Assembly (NCBI GenBank): GCA_016708875.1 | Contig: JADJFA010000001.1 | Coordinates: forward strand, 558,001-622,000 | DNA length: 64,000 nt | From: Lewinellaceae bacterium | GTDB lineage: Bacteria > Bacteroidota > Bacteroidia > Chitinophagales > Saprospiraceae | Direction: 5' to 3' | Shown here: positions 56,571-64,000 of the stretch, in pieces | Layout of the letters: every line of letters begins with the position of its first letter | Numbering within the stretch: the stretch's first letter is position 1 | Translations under genes and position numbers: made by a program | The notes under the pieces: generated by a model | Database searches by the model: none | Told to the model about the DNA's origin: nothing | The model's input: only the letters and a program-made list of their open reading frames with translations

Positions 56571-57641
56571 ATGAAGCGCAGCAAAATCGCCGGAATCGGC
56601 TCCTACCTCCCCGAACGAATCGTTACGAACCACGACCTCGCCCAAGTAATGGACACCACCGATGAATGGGTGCAGGAGCGCACTGGCATCCAGACACGCC
56701 GATATGGCAAGAAACACGAGGAAACCACCTCCAGTATGGGCGCAAAAGCCACCTTGGTAGCTTGCGAACGAGCCGGGATTCAGCCAGAGGATATTGATTT
56801 CATCATATTTGCCACCCTTAGCCCCGATTATTATTTTCCGGGTTGCGGTGTGTTGCTCCAGCGCGAACTTGGCATTACACACAAAGAAGTGGGCGCGCTC
56901 GACATTCGTAACCAATGCAGCGGCTTCTTGTATGCGCTCAGTATTGCCGACCAGTTTGTAAAAACCGGGATGTACAAAAATGTGCTGGTGGTGGGTGCCG
57001 AAATGCACTCCATGGGCCTCGACTTTAGCACGCGAGGGCGCAATGTCACGGTCATTTTTGGCGATGGCGCCGGAGCGGCCATCATCCAACCAACGGAGGA
57101 TGAAAACCAGGGCATCCTCACCACCAAACTTCATTCTGATGGCACTTACGCCGAAAAACTTGCCTTCACAAACCCGGGCGCACATGGTGGCTACCACCAA
57201 AAAAGACTGGGCGACACCACTGATCTTGGTTACCCGCCACCGGACACTTATGGCGAGATATTTATTACCCCAAAAATGGTAGAAGATGGCCTCCTGTTTC
57301 CAAACATGGAAGGCCAGTTTGTTTTCAAACTCGCTATTCAGAAATTCCCCGAAGTCATTATGGAAGCCTTGAATGAAGTGGGGCTTGAAACCTCCGATAT
57401 TTCGATGTTCATTCCACACCAGGCCAACCTACGCATCAGCCAGATGGTGCAGCGATTACTTCGCCTTCGCGACGACCAAGTGTGGAACAACATCCAAAAA
57501 TATGGCAATACCACGGCTGCTTCGGTACCCATTGCGCTCTGCGAGGCATGGGAAGCTGGCAAAGTGAAGAAAGGTGATCTGGTATGCCTTGCCGCATTTG
57601 GCAGCGGCTTCACTTGGGCAAGTGCGCTGATTCGGTGGTGA
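56571..57641 (+). CDS. fabH: beta-ketoacyl-ACP synthase III
   Basis: 356 aa from ATG 56571, slightly longer than E. coli FabH (317) through an insertion in the middle (GGYHQKRLGDTTDLGYPPPD). Catalytic triad in order: Cys in NQCSGFLYALS (about 116), His in FIPHQANLRISQ (about 283), Asn in YGNTTAASVPIAL (about 313). SYLPERIVTNHDLAQVMDTT and DEWVQERTGIQTRRY are the family N-terminal motif. It condenses acetyl- or branched acyl-CoA with malonyl-ACP; alternatively a related OleA/PksF-type 3-oxoacyl synthase. Confidence 0.9.
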   Translation: MKRSKIAGIGSYLPERIVTNHDLAQVMDTTDEWVQERTGIQTRRYGKKHEETTSSMGAKATLVACERAGIQPEDIDFIIFATLSPDYYFPGCGVLLQRELGITHKEVGALDIRNQCSGFLYALSIADQFVKTGMYKNVLVVGAEMHSMGLDFSTRGRNVTVIFGDGAGAAIIQPTEDENQGILTTKLHSDGTYAEKLAFTNPGAHGGYHQKRLGDTTDLGYPPPDTYGEIFITPKMVEDGLLFPNMEGQFVFKLAIQKFPEVIMEALNEVGLETSDISMFIPHQANLRISQMVQRLLRLRDDQVWNNIQKYGNTTAASVPIALCEAWEAGKVKKGDLVCLAAFGSGFTWASALIRW

Positions 57642-57650
57642 GAAATGTTT

Positions 57651-57702
57651 AGATATTAAGAAATTGAGATATTATGCCAATATCTCAATTTCCAAATCTT
57701 AA
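57651..57702. repeat. inverted repeat after fabH
   Basis: AGATATTAAGAAATTGAGAT (57651-) against ATCTCAATTTCCAAATCTTA (57682-57701), short loop. It starts about 9 bases after the stop. A second hairpin GCCCAA...TTGGGC with T residues lies at about 57707-57737 and is a better terminator candidate. Confidence 0.6.
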
Positions 57703-57894
57703 ACCGCCCAACGGTACTTTCTGTCCCATTGGGCATTTTAACACCAATTTCATCGAAAAGGGATATTAAAAACATAGAACAGGGCGTTAATGCACGGTTT
57801 TTATCAGAATGGATGGCAAATTTGTCTACCAGCCTACAAATGGCACAGGCTTTGCCGACCTTTTGTGCAAACTTTAATCAAAACAGTTACTGCT

Positions 57895-59044
57895 ATGTTT
57901 CTTGAATCAAAAATTATTCGGGCGGTCATTTTGCTCGCAATGCCGCTCTCGGCTTTCGGGCAATCTGGTACCCCTATTTATTTAACCAATCCCTCGTTTG
58001 AAGGAGACCCCGGTGCGGGTATTGATATTCCAGGATGGTACAATTGCGGACCAGCTTAACGAGACCCCCCCAGATTTACAGCCTGGATTTTTCAAGGTAA
58101 TGACCACCGCTCGCCACGGGAGTACATACCTAGGTCTGGTTGTCCGCCAAACCGGCACTTGGGAAAGTGTTGGCCAACGCCTAAGCCAGCCTTTAGAAAT
58201 GAATCAATGCTATGAATTTAACATTGACCTGCGAAGGGACACTTCTTACATGAGCCCATTGGCGGGAAGCGGCCTCCCGGTAAAATTTACAACCCCAGCC
58301 CGTGTCATCATTTGGGGAGGCAACGGTTACTGCCACAAAGGTGAAGTCCTCTATCAAACCTCTGTGATCATTCATCCAAGATGGCTCACTTATACTTGTC
58401 GGCTTAGCCCAAAAAAGGGCGCTTGGTCGCACCTCATCATTGAGGCTTACTATGGCGCCCAAGACCCATTTAACCCGGCGCTCCCATTACATTCCAACGG
58501 CAATGTACTTCTAGACAACACAACACCTATCAAGCCTGTAGTTTGTGCGCCAGACAAAATGCCCACAGCCAAGAAAAAGCCGGAACTCACCAGAAAAGGA
58601 GCAGATAAGCCTTCAGCAAAACCTACAGCTACAACAGCAAAACCAACCCAAGTTGCGCCTACACCTGAGCTTAAAAACCCTAAACGCGGAAGTTCCTACC
58701 GTCTTGACGTCTATTTCAAGGCCAATGCATTCACATTTGATTTGGGAAGCAGTGAAAAAGGACTGGAAGAACTTTATACGAAACTTAAAAACAATACCGA
58801 CATTAGTGTGGAAATAGGAGGCCATACCAACAACCTCATGTACCCGAACGAATCCCGAGCGCTTGAACTTTCTACCAACCGCGCCAAATCGGTCGCCGAT
58901 TGGCTGATATCAAAAGGGGTATCGAAAGACCGGGTGCAGTATAAAGGGTATGGTTGGACAAAGCCTGTGGAACCTAATACCACGCCTGAGGGCCGCAAAA
59001 GAAACCAGCGGGTGGAGGTTACGATCTTGACTTTTGGGGGTTAA
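57895..59044 (+). CDS. OmpA family protein, one-base frameshift
   Basis: The signal peptide (ATG 57895, LLAMPLSAFGQ) and the first 55 codons (YLTNPSFEGDPGAGIDIPGW) end at 58059 with TAA. Dropping one T at 58056-58057 reads GPANETPPDLQPGFFKVM, continuing the frame to 59044. The N-terminal half is the Bacteroidota DNRLRE/CBM-like domain (NPSFEG...GW..CG...TPPDLQP, GSTYLGLVVRQTGTWESVGQRL). After a Lys/Pro/Thr linker (about 195-240) comes the OmpA domain (EIGGHTNNLMYPNES ... LSTNRAKSVADWLISKGVS ... GRKRNQRVEV). It attaches the outer membrane to peptidoglycan. Confidence 0.83.
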
Positions 59045-59050
59045 AAAATT

Positions 59051-59194
59051 AAACCGCAAAACAAGAGAACCGGAAAATATAAAACCGCAAAACCCAAAAG
59101 CGTAAAGGCTCGAAAAGATCCATTTTTGCCGTCTTCGCAATCAAAATGCACGGTTTTATATTTTCCGGTTCTCCTGTTTTACGGTTTTACGGTT
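59051..59194. repeat. AAACCG-family inverted repeat between OmpA and Crp genes
   Basis: Left arm 59051-59087 (AAACCGCAAAACAAGAGAAC, then CGGAAAATATAAAACCG), right arm 59151-59194 (CGGTTTTATATTTTCCGGTT, then CTCCTGTTTTACGGTTTTAC). The gap lies between two convergent genes, so it may work as a bidirectional terminator. Confidence 0.85.
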
Positions 59195-59207
59195 GTTTTC
59201 ACCCAAA

Positions 59208-59244
59208 GAAAAAGGCCTCTCGCGCAATGCAGGAGGCCTTTTTT
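59208..59244. terminator. bidirectional terminator between OmpA and Crp genes
   Basis: AAAAAGGCCTC / GAGGCCTTTTTT with a loop of about 10 bases, A tract on one side and T tract on the other; 22 bases before the Crp gene's 3' end. Confidence 0.8.
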
Positions 59245-59266
59245 AATTTCGTGAAGGACTTTGGAA

Positions 59267-59947
59267 TCAGTTCAACTTGTCCATATCCCGGATAAGGATG
59301 GTGTTGCGGTTGAAGTGGATTAAATTTGATTTTTTCAGTTCGTTCAGGATGGCAGTTACCGTTTGGCGACTTGCGCCCACAAGATTGGCGATGTCTTGTT
59401 GAGTAAGGCCATGTTTTACCAATGTTTCAAAACCTACCTGACGCCCCCGCTCTCCTGCACTTTCTTTCAAAAACTCCACAATACGGGTTCGTACATCCTT
59501 GAGTATCAAAGATTCCCAATGCCGCTCGGCACGGCGAAGCCGCTCTCCAAGATAAAGCATCACAGCCTGTGAGAGGCTAAAATTTTGCTGCATCAAGTAT
59601 TTAAAATCTTCTACCCGAATGGCGAAATAATCCACATCACGGCTCATTGCCGAAGCAAATTCTACGCGCGACTGTTCGCCTGTGAGGCCCAGTTCGCCAA
59701 AAACCGTAAATGGGTGCTGGATATTCGTGATGATTTCCCTGCCATCGTGTGAGTAGATGCCAATTTTTACCGCGCCGCCCGCAAGCAAGCAAACAAAGTC
59801 GCTCGGTTGGTCGGCCAGGTAAATAAAGGAGTGACGGGGTGCTGTACGGCGCTCGGCCATGAGTGCAAGACGTTGCAGCTCAGCCTCCGAGAGCGACGCC
59901 AACATTGGGAATTGTTGGAAAACAGCGTGTAAAGGTTGTCCGTTCAT
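59267..59947 (-). CDS. Crp/Fnr family transcriptional regulator
   Basis: 226 aa from ATG 59947 (a longer frame to 60103 runs into the glgB promoter region). cNMP-binding domain about 15-125 with the HDGREIITNIQHPFTVFGEL and GEQSRVEFASAMSR turns; C-terminal HTH_Crp with LTQQDIANLVGASRQTVTAI (about 178). The ExxR-type cAMP-contact residues are not obvious, so the ligand is uncertain. It diverges from glgB over a 181-base gap and could regulate glycogen metabolism; that is positional inference. Confidence 0.9.
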   Translation of the reverse strand: MNGQPLHAVFQQFPMLASLSEAELQRLALMAERRTAPRHSFIYLADQPSDFVCLLAGGAVKIGIYSHDGREIITNIQHPFTVFGELGLTGEQSRVEFASAMSRDVDYFAIRVEDFKYLMQQNFSLSQAVMLYLGERLRRAERHWESLILKDVRTRIVEFLKESAGERGRQVGFETLVKHGLTQQDIANLVGASRQTVTAILNELKKSNLIHFNRNTILIRDMDKLN

Positions 59948-60128
59948 GCGCGATTGTCTTTGGTTGGAAACGATAACATACGGGAGGCACACACTTTGAA
60001 GCCAAAACTGTGCCAAGACCATGTTTCTCTGGCTTTTTACCATTTGTAGCGTACGCTTCTTTTTTTTCTGTAGAAAACACTTTGCCCGTCTTACCTTTCC
60101 CATGTTTTACATTTTGTTGCTTTAAAAA

Positions 60129-62075
60129 ATGGTCAAACCTTACTCCCTCCTTACCGATTTTGACATTGCGCTTTTTAAGAGCGGCAAGCACTTTCGCCTG
60201 TATGAAAAAATGGGCAGTCATCTCGTGGAACATGAAGGCAAAAAAGGGGTGTGTTTTTCTGTGTGGGCGCCCAACGCCAAACGCGTGAGCGTCACGGGCG
60301 ATTTCAATAAATGGAACCCCGACAGCCATATCTTGCTGCCACGCTGGGATTCTAGCGGCATCTGGGAGGGCTTTATCCCGGAAATAGGCAAGGGAACAAC
60401 TTATAAATACCACATTCAAACCCATGTAGGCGTATCGCTCGACAAAGGCGACCCTTTTGCCCGTTTATGGGAAACGCCGCCCCGTACCGCCTCCGTAGTT
60501 TGGGAATTTGATTATGGATGGAAAGATGATAAATGGCTGAAAATCAGGCGCGAAAAAGCCGGAAAACCCCAGCCTTGGTCTGTCTATGAAGTCCACGCCG
60601 GTTCGTGGAAAAAGATCGGCCACGATGGCAATCGCTCGCTCAGTTTCCGCGAACTCGCCGACGAACTGGTGCCTTATGTAAAAGAAATGGGCTTTACCCA
60701 CGTGGAGCTCATGCCCATCATGGAACACCCATATTTTCCCTCCTGGGGCTATCAGATTACCGGGTTTTTCGCACCTACAAGCCGATCTGGGGAGCCGGAA
60801 GACCTCATGTTTTTGATTGACAAATTCCACGAGGCGGGCATTGGAGTTATACTTGATTGGGTGCCTTCCCATTTTCCCAGCGATATTCACGGGCTTTATT
60901 TTTTCGATGGCACACACCTCTTTGAATACGCGGATATGCGCCGGGGTTTTCATCCAGATTGGAACAGTTATGTTTTTGATTATGGACGAAACGAAGTGCG
61001 CAGTTTCCTGATTTCCAATGCTTTGTTTTGGCTCGACAAATACCACATTGACGGACTTCGGGTAGATGCAGTGGCGTCCATGCTTTACCACGACTACTCT
61101 CGAAAAGAGGGCGAATGGCTGCCAAATATCCATGGCGGAAAAGAAAACCTCGAAGCCATTTCGTTCCTCAAGGAATTCAACGACGCAGCCTACAGCGCAT
61201 TCCCGGGCATCGAAACCATTGCAGAAGAAAGCACGGCATTCCCGGGCGTAACCAAACCTACCTTCGACGGTGGCCTTGGATTTGGCCAAAAATGGATGAT
61301 GGGTTGGATGCACGACACGCTTTCCTATTTCAAACGCCCCGCTGTTTTCCGCCGGTGGCATCAGGATGAAATCACTTTTTCGATGGTGTACGCATTCTCA
61401 GAAAGGTTTATGCTGCCCCTCAGCCACGACGAAGTAGTACACCTGAAGTCCAGCCTCTTGTATAAAATGCCTGGCGACGAGTTTCAAAAATTCGCCAATC
61501 TCCGCGCACTCTTCGGTCATCAATGGACCCATCCGGGCACCCACATCCTGTTTATGGGAGGCGAAATTGGCCAAAGCACCGAATGGAGCCACGACCTTGG
61601 TGTGCCCTGGAATTTACTTCAATACGACTTTCACAAAGGCGTACAAAATTGGGTGAAAGCGCTAAACGATATCTACCTCAACCATCCTGCCTTTTGGCGA
61701 AAGGCCTTTCATCCCGATGGGTATGAATGGATTTCAGGCGGGGATACAGAAAATTCCGTGCTGGTTTTCGTGCGCCATGGCGACGCAGCAGACCCCATGC
61801 TTCTGGTTGTTTGCCATTTCAACATCAACTATATGCCGGAGTACAAAGTGGGGGTTCCAAATGGCGGCATCTGGAAGGAATTGCTGAACAGTGATGACAA
61901 GCAGTTTGGCGGTTCCGGTATTTTAAATGGGGGTTTGAAAGCAGTAAAAAAGCCAGAACACGGTAAAGATTTTTCTATCACGTTCAAACTACCGCCCTTG
62001 TCTGTGATGATTTTTGAAGGGGAAAAGAAGAAAAAAGTAGCAAGTAAAAAGTTGAAAGTTTCAAGTAAAAAGTAG
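60129..62075 (+). CDS. glgB: 1,4-alpha-glucan branching enzyme
   Basis: 648 aa. N-terminal CBM48 (CFSVWAPNAKRVSVTGDFNKW), then GH13: VYEVHAGSW, VELMPIMEHPYFPSWGYQITGFFAPTSR, DWVPSHFP, GLRVDAVASMLYHDYSR (nucleophile Asp), IAEESTAFPGVTKP (acid/base Glu) and LPLSHDEVVH, the GlgB-type signature. It makes alpha-1,6 branches in glycogen. The last 12 residues (VASKKLKVSSKK) are encoded by the left arm of an inverted repeat, so the natural C-terminus is probably just before that. MalQ in the same window acts on the same polymer. Confidence 0.95.
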   Translation: MVKPYSLLTDFDIALFKSGKHFRLYEKMGSHLVEHEGKKGVCFSVWAPNAKRVSVTGDFNKWNPDSHILLPRWDSSGIWEGFIPEIGKGTTYKYHIQTHVGVSLDKGDPFARLWETPPRTASVVWEFDYGWKDDKWLKIRREKAGKPQPWSVYEVHAGSWKKIGHDGNRSLSFRELADELVPYVKEMGFTHVELMPIMEHPYFPSWGYQITGFFAPTSRSGEPEDLMFLIDKFHEAGIGVILDWVPSHFPSDIHGLYFFDGTHLFEYADMRRGFHPDWNSYVFDYGRNEVRSFLISNALFWLDKYHIDGLRVDAVASMLYHDYSRKEGEWLPNIHGGKENLEAISFLKEFNDAAYSAFPGIETIAEESTAFPGVTKPTFDGGLGFGQKWMMGWMHDTLSYFKRPAVFRRWHQDEITFSMVYAFSERFMLPLSHDEVVHLKSSLLYKMPGDEFQKFANLRALFGHQWTHPGTHILFMGGEIGQSTEWSHDLGVPWNLLQYDFHKGVQNWVKALNDIYLNHPAFWRKAFHPDGYEWISGGDTENSVLVFVRHGDAADPMLLVVCHFNINYMPEYKVGVPNGGIWKELLNSDDKQFGGSGILNGGLKAVKKPEHGKDFSITFKLPPLSVMIFEGEKKKKVASKKLKVSSKK

Positions 62076-62153
62076 CACGTTTCAATTGCCCGAAATGTTT
62101 TGATAGGAGCACCGCGCTGCCACTTGAAACTTTTAACTTGCTACTTAAAACTT
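62037..62153. repeat. AGTAGCAAGT-family inverted repeat overlapping the glgB 3' end
   Basis: Left arm 62037-62080 (AGTAGCAAGTAAAAAGTTGA, then AAGTTTCAAGTAAAAAGTAG) includes the last codons and stop of glgB; right arm about 62121-62153 (CACTTGAAACTTTTAACTTG, then CTACTTAAAACTT). The same family is at 22711-22813 after nusA. Confidence 0.9.
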
Positions 62154-62667
62154 AATTTCCTTCATTCTTCGCGTTTAAATTAACACCAGCATAATAATTC
62201 AAGTCCTTGTTTTTCAACAATTTAACCCAAAAAGCAATCTGCCCGGTGTGATACGAATAATGCTCACAAACGTGCACTGCAATGGCAATGCCACTCATCT
62301 CAAAACCTTGCACAACGCGCTTGCGCAGCATTTCTTCCCGGCTTGAGGTACGGATAATTTGGGTAGCTTGCTTGACCGTGATACTGAGATTTTCAAGCAA
62401 TGCTGCTTTACTGAAACCTCCTTCTGCTTCAAATTCCTCGTCGCGCACCCGATAATCAGGCAGTCCTCCTAACGAGGAAAGAATGTACTGCGTGATGTTC
62501 CCTGAAAGATGGAGCAGCAGGTTTCCAACGCTATTGGATTGTGGGTTAGGACGTTGCCAAAGTTCTGCCTCTGTCAGTTCTGCCAGTGCTTTCTCAATAC
62601 GCGGGGTATTCAGCTCCATATGGTGGGCGATTTGGGCTGTTAATTCTTGAATTTCGGGCGATTTCAT
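62152..62667 (-). CDS. DinB family (DUF1572-like) protein
   Basis: 171 aa from ATG 62667 (MKSPEIQELTAQIAHHMELN). Four-helix bundle of the DinB superfamily with the expected metal-ligand histidines: LLLHLSGNITQY and the C-terminal HVCEHYSYHTGQIAFW, giving a three-His-type site. DUF1572/DinB-like enzymes may be thiol-dependent transferases; substrate unknown. It stands between glgB and the helicase gene. Confidence 0.82.
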   Translation of the reverse strand: MKSPEIQELTAQIAHHMELNTPRIEKALAELTEAELWQRPNPQSNSVGNLLLHLSGNITQYILSSLGGLPDYRVRDEEFEAEGGFSKAALLENLSITVKQATQIIRTSSREEMLRKRVVQGFEMSGIAIAVHVCEHYSYHTGQIAFWVKLLKNKDLNYYAGVNLNAKNEGN

Positions 62668-62690
62668 AGTAAAAAAAATTTCCTCAAACG

Positions 62691-62711
62691 TACTCCTCTT
62701 GTTGGAGTACC
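62691..62711 (+). repeat. small palindrome GTACTCC..GGAGTAC
   Basis: GTACTCC and GGAGTAC with a 7-base spacer (TCTTGTT), upstream of the helicase gene; could be a leader hairpin or operator. Confidence 0.4.
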
Positions 62712-62760
62712 CAAAATACTCCGGCGATTTTCGACCTTCGCCCAATACAAACGCCACACC

Positions 62761-64000
62761 GTGCCTCACCAATCACCAATCACCAATTCCCAATCACCGC
62801 TCCACATCGAAGTCATCTCCGCTGGAGCTGGTTCGGGCAAAACCTATACGCTCACGCAGCGCATGGTGGCATTGTTGCAAAACGGCGTGCGTCCGGCGGG
62901 CATTATGGCCACCACGTTCACCAAAAAAGCTGCCGCCGAATTGCAAGAAAGGGTTCGTGTCCGTCTCCTGGAAGCAGGTATGTCTGAGGCCGCCAACGAA
63001 CTCGGCGAAGCCCTCATCGGCACCGTACACAGTATCGGCACTCGGCTCTTGCAACGCTTCGCATTTGAAGCTGGTGTGTCGCCGCTGGTGGAAATTATAG
63101 CCGATGGCGACGAACAGCGATTGTTCAACGAATCCCTTTCCCAGGTGCTCACCGAACAGCGCATCGAGCGCATGAATTTGCTCGCTGACCGTCTTGGGTT
63201 AACTAAAAAAAGCATCGGCGATGCCTATGATTGGCGGCGCGATATTCGCAATTTGACGGACGTGGCGCGGGCCAATAATTTTGATAAAAATATACTGGAA
63301 ACGAGCAAGTTGCGCTCTTGGTCAACATTTGAACGACTGCTCCCGCCCGTTCAAAATACCGATCCGGTAGTCTGGAATAATCGCCTGCTTTCAGCGATTG
63401 ACCAGACCGTTGCCGCCCTCGACGCAAACGAAGCTGATACCACCAAAACCACCCGTGATGCCGCCGAGGTGCTGAAGCAATTCCAAAATCAACTTAAGTA
63501 TAGGGGGGAATTGTACTGGCACGAGTGGGTGAAAATTGCTAAAACCAGTCCGGGGGCGAAAAGCCGCGATCTCATGGAAGATCTCCGGCAAATTGCCCTC
63601 AGCCACGATCAGCATCCGCAATTCAGAGACGACATTCGCGGCTATATCGAATTGGTTTTCGACATTGCCTCCGATGCCCTAAGCGAGTATGAGCAATACA
63701 AAAAAAAGCGCGGCCTGATTGACTATACCGACATGGAAACCTACGTCAGCAGCCTGCTGCGCGTGGAAACTGTGCGGGAAACCCTTCGTGAAGAACTCGA
63801 CCTCCTTCTGGTAGACGAGTTCCAGGACACCTCACCCATCCAACTCGATATCTTTTTGCAAATCAGTCAATTAGCCCGGCATTCCATCTGGGTCGGCGAT
63901 CCAAAGCAAAGCATCTATGGGTTCAGAGGCGCCGAACCAGCGCTCATGCAAGCCATCATACGTGCCACAGGCGGTGTGAAAGACGAGAACATCCTCAAAA
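62761..64000 (+). CDS. UvrD/AddA-type ATP-dependent DNA helicase-nuclease, N-terminal part (runs off the window)
   Basis: 413 residues are visible, and the frame has no stop before the window end. Walker A: VISAGAGSGKTYTLTQRM; then FTKKAAAELQERV (motif Ia), GTVHSIGTRLLQRFAF, GLIDYTDMETYV, and Walker B ELDLLLVDEFQDTSPIQLDI, VGDPKQSIYGFRGAEP (motif III-like). This is the UvrD/RecB fold; the size and motifs fit the AddA/RecB exonuclease-helicase subunits. The start is uncertain: GTG at 62761 is the best candidate and makes the first 14 residues (MPHQSPITNSQSPL) repeat-encoded, so the true start may be nearer codon 15. Confidence 0.88.
   Translation, partial: MPHQSPITNSQSPLHIEVISAGAGSGKTYTLTQRMVALLQNGVRPAGIMATTFTKKAAAELQERVRVRLLEAGMSEAANELGEALIGTVHSIGTRLLQRFAFEAGVSPLVEIIADGDEQRLFNESLSQVLTEQRIERMNLLADRLGLTKKSIGDAYDWRRDIRNLTDVARANNFDKNILETSKLRSWSTFERLLPPVQNTDPVVWNNRLLSAIDQTVAALDANEADTTKTTRDAAEVLKQFQNQLKYRGELYWHEWVKIAKTSPGAKSRDLMEDLRQIALSHDQHPQFRDDIRGYIELVFDIASDALSEYEQYKKKRGLIDYTDMETYVSSLLRVETVRETLREELDLLLVDEFQDTSPIQLDIFLQISQLARHSIWVGDPKQSIYGFRGAEPALMQAIIRATGGVKDENILK
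62765..62798. repeat. CACCAATC tandem repeat at the helicase start
   Basis: Four imperfect copies of CACCAATC/CCAATCAC directly at the presumed N-terminus. They match the unit inside malQ (39891-39946) and are read in the frame giving HQSPIT. Confidence 0.8.

Overview
This window looks like a Bacteroidota chromosome, most likely a Saprospiria/Saprospiraceae-type organism. That rests on the gene families: type IX secretion C-terminal sorting domains, a CotH/PKD secreted protein, LytS/LytTR two-component pairs, OmpA lipoprotein-like envelope genes and a long IF-2. Several promoters also match the Bacteroidota -7 element TAnnTTTG. No rRNA, tRNA, CRISPR array, prophage or complete transposon was recognised. 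The taxonomic call is an inference from gene content.

Layout. 0-6 kb: the end of an M48-type metalloprotease, a frameshifted lipoprotein, a DUF3037 + HipA-like kinase pair, a MATE exporter, a Uma2 nuclease-fold protein and an AAC(6')-like acetyltransferase. 6-14.5 kb: surface genes (OmpA-family protein, lipoprotein, histidine-phosphatase lipoprotein, CotH/P-domain/PKD T9SS protein), a damaged stretch, and an AT-rich beta-solenoid protein. 14.6-18.1 kb: M20 dipeptidase, proline racemase/4-hydroxyproline epimerase and an MBL hydrolase, a plausible peptide or hydroxyproline catabolic neighbourhood. 18.3-20.6 kb: a TonB-dependent receptor. 20.9-30.4 kb: the conserved rimP-nusA-...-infB translation/transcription locus, here interrupted by a divergent helical-repeat gene and a large T9SS protein, with a terminator-like hairpin in the rimP leader. 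31.2-35 kb: LytTR regulator, LytS-like kinase, membrane protein and MacB/FtsX-like permease, then pgeF. 35.9-37.9 kb: poor-quality sequence holding a broken AraC regulator. 37.9-42.2 kb: malQ (frameshifted) and an APC permease. 42.2-46 kb: an AT-richer run of small genes and a PAS histidine kinase. 46-55.4 kb: murA and an RND efflux set (TetR, TolC, adaptor, pump) with a decayed VapBC pair wedged between adaptor and pump. 55.6-64 kb: EamA exporter, fabH, an OmpA protein, a Crp regulator, glgB, a DinB protein and the start of an AddA/RecB-type helicase.

The most unusual signal is between the genes. Most gaps carry a different, locus-specific set of short imperfect repeats (5-12 nt units), often arranged as long inverted repeats. 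Some hug start or stop codons on both sides of a gene. Others run into coding sequence: the glgB C-terminus, a malQ linker, and the N-terminus of the helicase. Two of these families recur at distant loci.

Sequence quality matters here. At least eight genes look broken by one-base indels, mostly in homopolymers, and restoring one base recovers family-typical protein in each. Several poly-G blocks sit in intergenic gaps, two of them inside inverted repeats, and look like base-calling artefacts. Merged coordinates are given for such genes and the break is stated.
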